Below, piece after piece: positions 1 to 10,400 of a stretch of 64,000 nucleotides of DNA. Both the position numbers and the translations under genes were made by a program. Position 1 is the stretch's first letter; every line of letters begins with the position of its first letter. The stretch covers positions 248,001-312,000 of the forward strand of contig CAKQTZ010000003.1 in NCBI GenBank assembly GCA_934277375.1. The letters run 5' to 3'. This DNA is from an uncultured Coprococcus sp. GTDB taxonomy: Bacteria > Bacillota > Clostridia > Lachnospirales > Lachnospiraceae. The notes beneath the pieces are model-generated. The model saw only the letters and a list, made by a program, of their open reading frames with translations, was not told the origin of the DNA and searched no databases.

Positions 1-621
1 AAAGACATTGCCACCGTTATATATACTAGCTGGCTCACAACAGTAATCCTTCGCTAACTGATGATATAGCACATCTTTCATCTTCTCAGACAACCAGCGT
101 TTTCTCGTCAGAATATTTGTATGTCCTATCCGTACTTCGTTCAGAAGCGGCACATCCACTTCATTATCGGTATGGTGAAATACAAAACCAAGCTTTTCCT
201 GTACTTTACGGGATTTATCATTACCATCGTAGTAACCGCACCATATCGTTCTCATGCCTAGATCAAGGAATCCACGTTCTATAAGTCTCCTGGCCGCCTC
301 CGGTGCGTATTCGTTTCCCCAGTGCGGCTTTCCTATCCAGTATCCAAGCTCACATTCATCATCGCGGTCTGTCATGTCTGTCCTTCCATTTAACAGTAAT
401 TCGATGGTTCCGACAACCAGACCGCTGTCCTTCAGACACACAGCGTAACACTCCGGTCCATTAAATACATTCCGTATCACATCAAGGCTGTCCCCCCTGC
501 TCTCATGTACAGGCCAGCCCGCTATAGGTCCCACCTCTGGGTCACTTGCATATTCAAATAATATATCTGCATCGCTCTCCTGCCAGTGACGCAGGATCAA
601 TCTATTAGTTTCTAAAATCAA
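1..621 (-). CDS. GNAT acetyltransferase, C-terminal end outside window
   Basis: The minus-strand frame is open from about 700 down to position 1, so the protein runs off the window after 207 codons. The first ~170 residues look like a RimJ/RimL-type GNAT N-acetyltransferase, which moves acetyl from acetyl-CoA to an amine: a start LILETNRLILR, an ELGYWIGKPHWGNEYAPEA block (acetyl-CoA site region) and a NDKSRKVQEKLGF block. I chose the TTG at 621 because the GNAT fold normally starts just before the ETxRLxLR strand and AAAGGGG lies 8 nt upstream; a GTG 18 nt earlier is possible. Residues ~170-207 exceed a normal single GNAT domain and carry a LAKDYCCEPASIY...NVF segment, hinting at a second domain beyond the edge. 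Substrate unknown. Confidence 0.8.
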   Translation of the reverse strand, partial: MILETNRLILRHWQESDADILFEYASDPEVGPIAGWPVHESRGDSLDVIRNVFNGPECYAVCLKDSGLVVGTIELLLNGRTDMTDRDDECELGYWIGKPHWGNEYAPEAARRLIERGFLDLGMRTIWCGYYDGNDKSRKVQEKLGFVFHHTDNEVDVPLLNEVRIGHTNILTRKRWLSEKMKDVLYHQLAKDYCCEPASIYNGGNVF

Positions 622-698
622 ATCATATTCCCCTTTCACATAAGACTTATTTTTCTGATACACCTGTTCTAAATTATATATACCACTAAATGTCGCAC

Positions 699-2084
699 TC
701 ACTGTTTAGCTAATTCAGCCTCCTTATCCCAGTCTGTGCTTTCCCAGTTCTTCACTATCCTCAGATATTTGCCCAGATTGATAAATGATCTCACAATCTC
801 GTCCACTATGACCGCAAGGAAAACTCCGGCGATTCCAAGCTTAAGGACAAACACGAACAAAAGTGCCACAGAAACCACCCACACCGTGCCAAACAGCTGT
901 GTTATGAGCATCCATATCGTGTTGCCGCTGCCCCTGATCGCATTGCCAACAACTATGTTTGCGGATTTTGCGAACAGATTGATACTGATAAAGATCAGAT
1001 ATATCCCACACGATGCAATTATACTCTTGTCGTTGGTAAAAAGTGATATGATCTGCTGTGGAAACGCAAGACAGACACCGAGTGTGATGATTCCAACTAC
1101 TATACACAAGCCATACGCACAGACACATACACCCTTGTATTTGCTCAGATCATTGTTTCCTTTTGCCTCACCGGTTAGTGTCATTGTACCATTTCCTATC
1201 GCTCCAATGATGACAACCGCCAGGACTTCAACACTGAATATGATGGAATAAATTCCGGCAGCCATCTCATTTATGGCGTTGAGAATCCTTATAAGCAGCA
1301 GATTGCCAAGATTCCATGCAAAATCCTCAAGAGCTGTGTTCACTCCCAGCTTTGCCGACAAAAGATACGGCTTTATATGTGCCTTTACCACCCATTCCAT
1401 AGATGGTTTAGTGTTAAGTTTCTTGCTTGATACCACGAATATCACTGCAAATATAAGCCCAGAGTACTCCGCTATTGTAGTCGCTATGGCTGCACCCTTT
1501 ATCCCCATGGCTGGAAGCCCGAATCTTCCAAATATCATGACCCAGTCAAGGAATATATTTACACCAGATCTTAATATTCCATATACAACAAGTGGTTTAG
1601 TATAGTTTGATGTCTGGAGTATGACGCTGAATGCACCGCCAAGTCCTGTTATCAGAAATACGGGCGCATAATACCTGGAATAATCAAGACACATCGGCAT
1701 CAGGCCGTCTGACACACCCATGAGTCTGAATACAAATTCAGCGCAGAATGTCCAGAAGAAAAATAACAGTATCGGTATGATATTGTTGTATTTCACCATG
1801 GCGCCGGAGTATTCCTCTATGTGTTCATTATCTCCTGCACCAACACTCTGACTTATAAGTATGGACGCTCCTGTCACTATGGAGAAGCAGAACGACATGG
1901 TGGTCCACATCGGTGAAGTCACATTGCCGAGTGCGCTCATGTACATGCTGTTTACGTGTCCTAAGAATATTCTGTCTATAAGCATCTGAAGCTGTGATAT
2001 CAGATTGCTAAGCATGATCGGAACCGCAATGTTTAAAAGTCCCGGAAGGTATTTTTTATTAGTCTGTATGATTGTATTTTTCAC
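699..2084 (-). CDS. MATE family multidrug/cation antiporter
   Basis: An integral membrane exporter of the MatE (NorM/DinF-like) family, expected to extrude cationic or aromatic compounds using a Na+ or H+ gradient. About 12 hydrophobic segments are visible, arranged as two MatE halves; the N-terminal motif GLLNIAVPIMLSNLISQLQ and internal polar kinks fit the family, and 461 residues is the usual length. I placed the start at the GTG at 2084 because it has AGAGGAAA upstream. The longer frame from ATG 2159 adds 25 basic residues and lacks a ribosome binding site. It lies 77 bp upstream of the acetyltransferase on the same strand. Substrate cannot be read from sequence. Confidence 0.88.
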   Translation of the reverse strand: MKNTIIQTNKKYLPGLLNIAVPIMLSNLISQLQMLIDRIFLGHVNSMYMSALGNVTSPMWTTMSFCFSIVTGASILISQSVGAGDNEHIEEYSGAMVKYNNIIPILLFFFWTFCAEFVFRLMGVSDGLMPMCLDYSRYYAPVFLITGLGGAFSVILQTSNYTKPLVVYGILRSGVNIFLDWVMIFGRFGLPAMGIKGAAIATTIAEYSGLIFAVIFVVSSKKLNTKPSMEWVVKAHIKPYLLSAKLGVNTALEDFAWNLGNLLLIRILNAINEMAAGIYSIIFSVEVLAVVIIGAIGNGTMTLTGEAKGNNDLSKYKGVCVCAYGLCIVVGIITLGVCLAFPQQIISLFTNDKSIIASCGIYLIFISINLFAKSANIVVGNAIRGSGNTIWMLITQLFGTVWVVSVALLFVFVLKLGIAGVFLAVIVDEIVRSFINLGKYLRIVKNWESTDWDKEAELAKQ

Positions 2085-2233
2085 GGTAGATTTCCTCTTT
2101 CTGTATTTTTTTAGGATATGTCTTCTATAAACTCCAAGCTCAATTGTTGCAATAATCATAACATGACAGTGTATTCAATTATATCAACGCATGCTTTATT
2201 CTGCATTACACCTGTGGTGTGATATAACAAAAT

Positions 2234-2264
2234 AAAGTGCATGAAAAACCGATTCATGCACTTT
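2234..2264 (-). terminator. Intrinsic terminator hairpin
   Basis: A perfect 12-bp stem (arms 2234-2245 and 2253-2264, AAAGTGCATGAA type) with a 7-nt loop. Read on the minus strand it is followed by a T-rich run (TTTATTTTG). It would end a transcript coming from the small ORF at 2432-2292, before the MATE gene. Confidence 0.7.
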
Positions 2265-2291
2265 ACTTTACATACATTTATCCTCTAATTA

Positions 2292-2432
2292 TCAGTCCAG
2301 ATCAAGCCAATATGCTATATGTTCAGCAAGATCATCCTCATCCATCTCAGGATGTTCTGCTATGTCATAAATTCGCGCCTCCATTTCTTTAACATTATTA
2401 ACCTCTCTCCAAGCGCATAAATAGGCGTTCAT
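2292..2432 (-). CDS. Small acidic protein or gene remnant, 46 aa
   Basis: A 46-codon frame starting MNAYLCAWREVNNVKEME and ending with an acidic tail (EMDEDDLAEHIAYWLDLD). A stop codon lies two codons before the ATG and no convincing ribosome binding site is present. An intrinsic terminator follows 28 bp downstream in the right orientation. I do not recognise the family. The amphipathic, highly acidic C-terminus reads like the end of a larger cytoplasmic protein, so this may be the surviving 3' part of a decayed gene. Confidence 0.4.
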   Translation of the reverse strand: MNAYLCAWREVNNVKEMEARIYDIAEHPEMDEDDLAEHIAYWLDLD

Positions 2433-2456
2433 ATAGAATCATATACAAATTATATC

Positions 2457-2485
2457 TTCCATTTAATTATTCTACAACCTATAAT
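2457..2485 (+). promoter_or_regulatory. Candidate promoter for asnB
   Basis: TTCCAT, 17 bp, then TATAAT, about 68 bp before the asnB start. The -10 is consensus; the -35 is weak, so this is tentative. No T-box-like element was recognised in this leader. Confidence 0.35.
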
Positions 2486-2552
2486 CATCTAAAAGTTCTA
2501 TAAAATCAACTCCCCAATATAATATATAGATACCACAAAAAGAGGTAAATAC

Positions 2553-4409
2553 ATGTGTTCCATCGCAGGATTCTATAACTCCAGCAGGGATTTCAATATC
2601 GAACATGAACGATACTCATACATATTGAACGACATGAATAATGCGCTTGCTCACAGGGGGCCTGATGCCCAGAATACAGTGCTGTCATCCCACTGTGGGC
2701 TTGCCCACACCAGACTGTCCATACGTGATGTAGCAAGGGGCGAGCAGCCCATGAAAAAGGCAATCGGAGAAAATGATATATACATAGTGTACAATGGCGA
2801 GATCTACAACACAAAGGAGCTGAAATCAGAGCTGCTCGCCCTGGGATATACATTTGACACAACGTCGGACACAGAGGTCATTCTCAACTGTTTTCTGCAT
2901 TATGGACCAGATTTTGTGCACATGTTAAACGGAATATTTGCATTTGCAATATATGATGAGCACATCCAGACCATATATCTGTACAGGGATCACTTCGGAA
3001 TAAAGCCACTGTATTACTCAGTAACTGATGACGGAACTACAGTGTTTGCCTCAGAGATCAAGGGCCTGCTCTGCTATCCAGAAATAAGACCTGTCATAGA
3101 TGTAAGAGGACTATGCGAGGTGTTCGGGATCGGACCATCCAAGACTCCGGGCTGTGGAGTTTTTCAGAATATAGCTGAAGTAAAGCCGGGGCATTTCATG
3201 AAATTATCAAGATATGGAATGACTGATTTCACATACTACCGCATAACCAGCACACCACATACTGACAGCTACGATGACACTGTGGAGAAGGTGCATTATC
3301 TTGTCAAGGACAGTATCGAGAGACAGATCGTATCGGATGTGCCTGTGTGTACATTTCTCTCGGGTGGGATTGACTCATCCATTGTCAGCAGTGTGTGTGC
3401 CGCTAAACTCAGAGAGCAGGGAAAACAGCTTCATACTTTCTCATTTGACTTCAAGGATAATTCCAAATACTTCAAGTCAAATGCATTCCAGCCGGAGCAG
3501 GATCGACCATATGTAGATATGATGGTATCTCACATAGGGTCAGACCACACTTATCTTACCTGCAATTACAGTGATCTCGCAGACTATCTGTATGCATCCG
3601 TTGAGTCAAGGGATATGCCGACCATGGCTGATGTGGATTCATCACTTCTGTACTTCTGCTCTCTGGTGGCAAAGGAATATAAAGTCGTGCTCACCGGGGA
3701 ATGTGCCGATGAGATATTCGGAGGATATCCATGGTTCTACAGGGAAGAACTGCTTTCGGCTGATACATTTCCATGGATGAAGGATCTGTCGCCAAGGCTC
3801 TCCGTACTGTCACCGGATCTCAGAGATTGTCTTGATATACCGGGATATGTGTCATCTCTATACAATTCTCTTCTGTCCGAGATCAATCTTCTGCCCGGCG
3901 AAACCGACACCGAAAAACGGCGCAGGCAGATATCATATATCAATATCAGAATGTTCATGCAGACTCTGCTTGACAGAATGGACAGAACCAGCATGGCAAG
4001 TGGTCTGGAAGCCAGAGTTCCATTTGCCGATCCGAGGATACTTGAATATGTATTTAACGTACCATGGGAATTCAAATATTCCGAGGGCTGTGAAAAAAAG
4101 CTTCTCAGAGAGGCAATGAAGGATTATGTTCCACACGAGATCATGTACAGGAAGAAAAGTCCATATCCTAAATCCTATGATCCACACTATGAACAAGAGC
4201 TGGCCAGACGGCTTGGCAACGTGCTTAACGATATGTCCAGCCCATTATTGCCTCTTATAGACAAAGATTATGTAAGTGGTTTTCTCACAGCTCCAAAAGA
4301 CTACGGCAAGCCTTGGTTCGGCCAGCTCATGGCGGGTCCCCAGATGATGGCATATCTGCTTCAGGTGGACTACTGGCTGAAAAAATACAATATAATTATT
4401 GACATATAA
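2553..4409 (+). CDS. asnB: Asparagine synthase (glutamine-hydrolysing)
   Basis: Makes asparagine from aspartate, ATP and glutamine in the cytoplasm. Residues ~1-215 are the class II glutamine amidotransferase domain: Cys2 is the N-terminal nucleophile after Met removal (MCSIAGF), followed by HRGPDAQN, YNGEIYN and SDTEVIL. Residues ~235-600 are the synthetase domain with the PP-loop SGGIDSS at ~269-275 and GECADEIFGGYPWF. The length of 618 residues fits the AsnB/AsnO group. The start is supported by AGAGGT 7 nt upstream. It is monocistronic on the plus strand, ends against a bidirectional terminator and is convergent with the giant gene at 4483. Nothing looks truncated. Confidence 0.96.
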   Translation: MCSIAGFYNSSRDFNIEHERYSYILNDMNNALAHRGPDAQNTVLSSHCGLAHTRLSIRDVARGEQPMKKAIGENDIYIVYNGEIYNTKELKSELLALGYTFDTTSDTEVILNCFLHYGPDFVHMLNGIFAFAIYDEHIQTIYLYRDHFGIKPLYYSVTDDGTTVFASEIKGLLCYPEIRPVIDVRGLCEVFGIGPSKTPGCGVFQNIAEVKPGHFMKLSRYGMTDFTYYRITSTPHTDSYDDTVEKVHYLVKDSIERQIVSDVPVCTFLSGGIDSSIVSSVCAAKLREQGKQLHTFSFDFKDNSKYFKSNAFQPEQDRPYVDMMVSHIGSDHTYLTCNYSDLADYLYASVESRDMPTMADVDSSLLYFCSLVAKEYKVVLTGECADEIFGGYPWFYREELLSADTFPWMKDLSPRLSVLSPDLRDCLDIPGYVSSLYNSLLSEINLLPGETDTEKRRRQISYINIRMFMQTLLDRMDRTSMASGLEARVPFADPRILEYVFNVPWEFKYSEGCEKKLLREAMKDYVPHEIMYRKKSPYPKSYDPHYEQELARRLGNVLNDMSSPLLPLIDKDYVSGFLTAPKDYGKPWFGQLMAGPQMMAYLLQVDYWLKKYNIIIDI

Positions 4410-4416
4410 ACTAACA

Positions 4417-4455
4417 GGCTCACAAGTGTCTGATCGTACCGAACACTTGTGAGCC
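4417..4455. terminator. Bidirectional terminator between convergent genes
   Basis: A 13-bp stem (arms 4417-4429 and 4443-4455, GGCTCACAAGTGT type) with a 13-nt loop, with T-rich sequence on the plus side (TTGTATTTTAAT) and a T-containing flank on the minus side. It lies between asnB and the 2258-residue surface protein gene and probably serves both. Confidence 0.8.
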
Positions 4456-4482
4456 CGTTGTATTTTAATCACAAGAATGTGA

Positions 4483-7400
4483 TTATTTAGTTATTCTATA
4501 TATTGCTTTTTTAGATGGTCTGCCATTCTTTATCAGTTTTTTATAGCTTGCAGCTTTCTTATTTGGAAGTCTGAATACCAGTTTTGAATTGGTATTCCTG
4601 AACGCATCTGTTCCAACCTTTTTTAACTTTAAAGCCGTTATAGATACCGTTTTCAGGTGTGAATATCCACTGAAAGCCTTTGCTCCTATAGCTGTTATCC
4701 TGAACTTTACGCCACCTATACTTACTGTATCTGCAACGGTAAGTTTTTTGAATGCCTTATTATTCTTTTTATAGGTTGTTCCTATAAGCGTAACTTCGCC
4801 CTTACCATCCGTTCTGGCATTCGTTATCTTATATCTGAAGTTTCCAGCCGTGTATACCTTACCCTTGACTGTCTTGATAACAAACGTCTTTCTGATCGTT
4901 CCTGTATAGGCATTTTTGCCTCTGATAACCAGAGTAGCTTTTCCAATCTTTATATTGCGTGTATATGAAACTGTGTAATCTACATTCTTCTTCAGCTTAA
5001 CTTTTCCGCACTTTACTACAAGGCCTGTCTGTGTCTGCTTTTTGCCATTATATACCTTGTTTTTGATTCCTGTTACTGACACCTTACTTGCCTTCTTGCT
5101 TATATCAACAGGTTTCAGTTTTGGTATACTTGTAGTCTTTACAGCCTTGCACTTTGTACATGTATAGGTCTTTATGCCCGCTGATTTGTAGCTGGCCTTC
5201 TTTGTGACCTTGCCGGAATTCCACTTGTGTCCTGTCGCTTTTACAGTTACCCCGGTTTTTATAGTGTCTCCACACACCGAACAGATTACATGACCCTTAC
5301 CTGCGGATGTACATGTAGGCGCTTTCTCTCCCTTGGAAGTATATACGATTCCACCGTTTGTACACTTCTCTCTGTATATACTCACTGTAACAGATGTTTT
5401 ATCATAATTCTCACTGTCTGTTCCCGTATATACAGCAGTTGCATTTACAGATGTTCCAGCCTTCAGCGCTATTCCCACATCAGCCTTTGTCCAGCTCCAA
5501 CCGGAAGGAAGTGATACCCTGCCAACAGTCTTGTATGTATTAGGCACTTTTACACTTGATCCCGGTACATCAGTTCTGACAGATTTGCCAACAGTAAGTG
5601 TTACAGTGCATGATGCCGTATTATAATTTATGATATCATCAGGGGTGAATACAACCATGTATTTCGTCTTGCCACTGTCAGCCACCGAAGGCTTCTGTTT
5701 CTTGTCCTTCCATGAAAATGCTCCAGAAACAGTATATTTATTGTCTGTACCACAGCATACCTGACCACCTGTCAGCGCAGATTTCTCAAGTGAATCTCCA
5801 TATATTATAGCTCCGGCTGCAGGGACTTTGATAATACTTATATCCGCCTTCTTAACATTTATGCAGACCGTCGCCTTTACCGTTTTGTAATGTGCCTGAT
5901 CGTCCGGAGTAAATATAGCTTCATAACCCTTATTGTCTACTGTAGGAACAATATCATTGTCTGTCCATGTCCAGGCACCTGTGAGTTCATCTCCTGTGAC
6001 TCCAACCACCTTACCACCTGACAGTGTTACATTTTCAAGCTTGCCTGATGGATCATATGTTATGTCTGTGGCCTGCGGAGCATCCAGAACGTCTGGAACA
6101 GCGAGAACAATATTGAATGTCACCTGTCCCGAAACCTCATAGTTTCCACCCTCTTTATCCGTGACTGTTATGACACCTTCTCCCGGCTCTGTGTTGTCAC
6201 TATATGACACTTCATATTCCGTCTGAGGAATAACCCTGTCACCATCCTTTAAAGTAAACTCAGGTTTTACCGCTTTGCCTGTGTACTCATAGTCCTTCAC
6301 CAGCCCATCAAATACCGGATCTGCTACCTTCCTGGTGGCAATATCAAATGTAATACATTTTGTTCCAGTATAGCTTCCCACTCCTGTTACTTTCGCAGTT
6401 GCAGTGCCCACATTTATATTGCTCTCATATGTCACTGTATAATCTGTGCCTTCTGCCAACTGTATAGGATCCATCTTATATCTATTGTAACTTAATTTAA
6501 GAGATGGTTTCAATTCACTGCCAGAGTAAGTGAGAGCTTCATCTTTCTCCAATTCCACTTTAACTTTATCGTTAAGCAGTGCTCCGGCTTTAAGCTTGTT
6601 ATCCCGTATATCAGCCGTAAGATCAAGCTCACAATGGGTTGCCGATATAGTGAACCAATCTTTTTTAAGTGCAACACCATCTCCTGCAACAGCATATGTA
6701 TTATCCAGATTTACAAGGAATTCATTTAAAATCATTGGAATAATGTTATGAGGTTCAGCATTCACAACTAATACATCACCGCTTACATCGCCGCTTATTC
6801 GTATTCCTTCACTGATTTTTATATCACTATTGTTAAAATATATTTTTTTACGGCTTTCCTGAATTATTAAATGTAAATCTCCTCCATTTAAAATCAGATT
6901 ACCCAATGAAAGTATGTCACCTGAAATCTTGACATCTTCAATTGTTAATGTTGAATTATCATATGTTTCAATTTCATCCGCGATGTCGCCACCTGTCCGG
7001 GAGTCTGTTATTGTTATTTTTCCTTCCTTAATGGCAATTCCGCTTGAAAAAACATACCCATTAATATCAATGGTGAAATCTGCTTTAGAACTATCTACAT
7101 TGAGTTTTCCGTCATCCATATCTGCCATTGCAGTGACAACACAGCCAGGCATCTTTCCAGCATAATCAATCGCATCCTGCAGCGACTGATAATAAGTGGT
7201 AGTTCCACTAATGGTGACAGTTGCAGCAGCTTTTTTGCCACAATACACACACTCTCCGTCTACAAAGTCATGGTCTCCGTATGTTGGTTTATCCTCGTTG
7301 CTATATATCACCGATACGACATCTGACAAATCGTTACAACCGGAATATACATTGTTTTTATAAACCTTTGCGCCGCGTAGTACTGGATATGTGTCTGTTC

Positions 7401-10400
7401 CAATGGTCTGTCCCCAAGTCTCTTCAGTCTGCCCCTCCTGTAAAAGATAAGCAACCTCACCGGTCTTGTACTGCTCTGTCGTTTTACCTTCAACCTTTTC
7501 AGTGGTTCCGTCATTCGCGCCTATCGCATTTCCAGTATAAATAGTGCTGTCATAATAACAGCTTGTGATGGTTGCATTGGATTCATTACCTCCGATCACA
7601 CCTCCTATATTAACCCCTGTACCACTGACACTACCGGTATTATAACAGTTTGTGATAGTTCCTTTATTCCGTCCGTTCACGCCTCCTACATAACGTTCTA
7701 TACCACTGACGCTACCGGCATTATAACTATTTGTGATGGTTCCTCCGTCATTATATCCGTTCACACCTCCCACATAACCTTCGCTACCACTGACGTTACC
7801 GATATTATAGCAGTCTGTGATGCTTCCGGTATAATTAATTCCGCTCACGCCTCCTACAAATTCTAAGCCACTGACGCTACCAGCATTATGACTGTTGATG
7901 ATAGTTCCTTTACTATTATATCCGCTCACGCCTCCTACAAAACCGCTACTACCACTGACGTTTCCGGTATTATAACAGTTTGTGATAATTCCGGTATTAC
8001 ATCCGTTCACGCCTCCTAGATTTCCTAAACCACTGACGCTGCCGGTATTATAACAGTTTGTGATAGTTCCGGTATAATTATTTCCACACACGCCTCCTAC
8101 CTTGCTGGTACCATAGAAATAAGAATCCAAAATACCTGCATTGGCAATCTTACCATTGTTACGCCCGAACAATCCTACATCATAACTATCCTCTTGATTG
8201 AAATACAATCCACTGATGGTGTGGTTTTGTCCGTCAAATATACCGCTATATGTACTATTGGAAGAACCTGTAATCGGTGTCCATTTCTTAAATGTTCCCT
8301 CATTTACTGTTCCATCTGACTTCAGAACATTTGCATTCACAACAATATCCGCTGTCAGGACTGCATTGGCTGATGTATTCTGCGCCTCGCCCGAAAGTGT
8401 GCCATTTACAAGTCCGGCAAACCAGTAGAGCTGACCTGCATTACTGATCTCGTAAACCGCATCCTTTGTCCCATCTTCATTAATATCATACTTGTCTGTT
8501 GTGAGATCTGCTGGCTGGTAAGCATTATTACATATACAAAAACCATTTTCGTAATCGCCGTGTGATTCGATTTCTTCGGTCACGTATCCGATCGGACAGT
8601 CTTTGCATGCCAATGCTTTAATATGCTCGGTATCATCTTTCCATGTGTATATAATGCCACCCTCTGTATTGTGTGTATGTGCTGCACCGTCTACAAGAAT
8701 TGTCGCATCATCGTTCACTATAAGCTTGTCCAGATTTGTGATGCTCGCACCATTCTTAAAATCAATGCTTTCTCCACTTGCGATTATCAGATCAGCTTTT
8801 AAAGAGGCTGATCCATATACGGACGTTTTAGCCATAGTGCTATCATTTTCCTGCCATATTTCCTTTATGATAGAATTAGTAATATTTTCTTTCAGAATAT
8901 ATATACCGGCATTCGTGTTCCCGCTTTCCACTACAATCTGACTGTCTGCAACACTTATTTGTTTACTTGAAGTAATCGCATCCATCATAGTATCAGATTT
9001 AGCCTTGACGTAACCATTTGTTATAATTATGTTACCTTCGGCCTCAATTGCAAACTCGTCATTATTACAATCTATATCACTGTTTTCTATGGTTAAATTA
9101 CCTTTACAATAAATATCAGAAGCTTTAACCACTGCCCCGGTAATATTAAGATTTATTGTACCAGATCCACTTATGTCCTCTCTAATTCCTTCACCGACAG
9201 TCAAACTGCCTTTATTATCACTATATATGTCCAGCGTATGTTCTCCATCATCTGAAGAAAAATCAAATTGTCTACTTATGGTATTTTCACCAGACACTAA
9301 AACAGTAAGATCTCCATCACAACACTCAATACTTTGAATTGATGAATCTTTCAGTAAAAGCTGATTCTTTGTGCTGTCATAGGACCAATTGGTACCCTGG
9401 TAAATATTATCCTCATTATCAGCAACCCCATCATCCTGAAGCTTACCATTTGTGATAACGTTTATTTTAGAGGATGAATTATTATTATCATACAATATCA
9501 GCGTCTGTGGGGCTTTGAGTAATTTGCCACACTCTTCAAGGTCGCACTTTCCATCCATATCTTCATCTTTATGTGCATTCCTTATAATCTGGACTGTAAC
9601 CTTTCTGCTTTCATCAGTGTAATTTGCCTTATCATCACCATTATAGATGGCTGCAGCCTCCACGGACTTCCCTGCTGATATTGCCGTATTTTCACAGCTG
9701 CTATCCCATATCCAGCCATCAGGAAGTTCTACATCACTTACAACATGTACGTTATCCTTGCATGGGATCTCCCTTTTCTTGATTATGTCCGACGTGTCAA
9801 GCTCCGCCTGCTTGATAGTAAAACTTCCCAATTCAAACTCCACTGCAATATGATCATCTGCCGCTTCATCCATACACACCTTCACAGTGTAGGTTCCAGC
9901 ATTTACGGGAGCTTCTGTCAGTTCATTTCCTTCGCCGTCAACATACTTAACGGTTATTGTCTTATCGGTATATGGCACATCATCCTTTATGCCAACAGCA
10001 GCTGCCTTGGCTGTCTTATCATAAGTCAGAGCAATCGGTGCTGTGTAAGTAAAATCATCTTTTACTGGAGCATATAACAGCTTTCCAGACTTGCTTACAC
10101 CATAATTTGCTTTCACGCCATTTACCGTATGCTCACCTGGTGTCAGCCATATGTACAGGTTATTGTCCGCGTCTTTCAGCCTGCTCGAATATGTTTCATC
10201 GTCAATTGTCACATCATCTGTGACATTGGAAACTTTCAAAGGATAGATTTTTTCTCCAGCCTCATTAGTTGGCTGACTTTTAACAGATGAAGCATTAACT
10301 GAACCGCCTGTAATTTTTATATTGGCATCATGATCACTCGATTTACCATCTCCACCGCCGATTCCTTCGCCGCATCTTTTTGCCGCACTTGTTGCAACAA

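Noticed and set aside
2160..2552. T-box leader upstream of asnB
   Set aside because: No conserved T-box sequence (TGGxACCGCG type) or antiterminator/terminator pair was found in this interval.
7560..8140. Tandem repeats as a CRISPR-like array
   Set aside because: Units are in-frame GLUG protein repeats inside one coding sequence.
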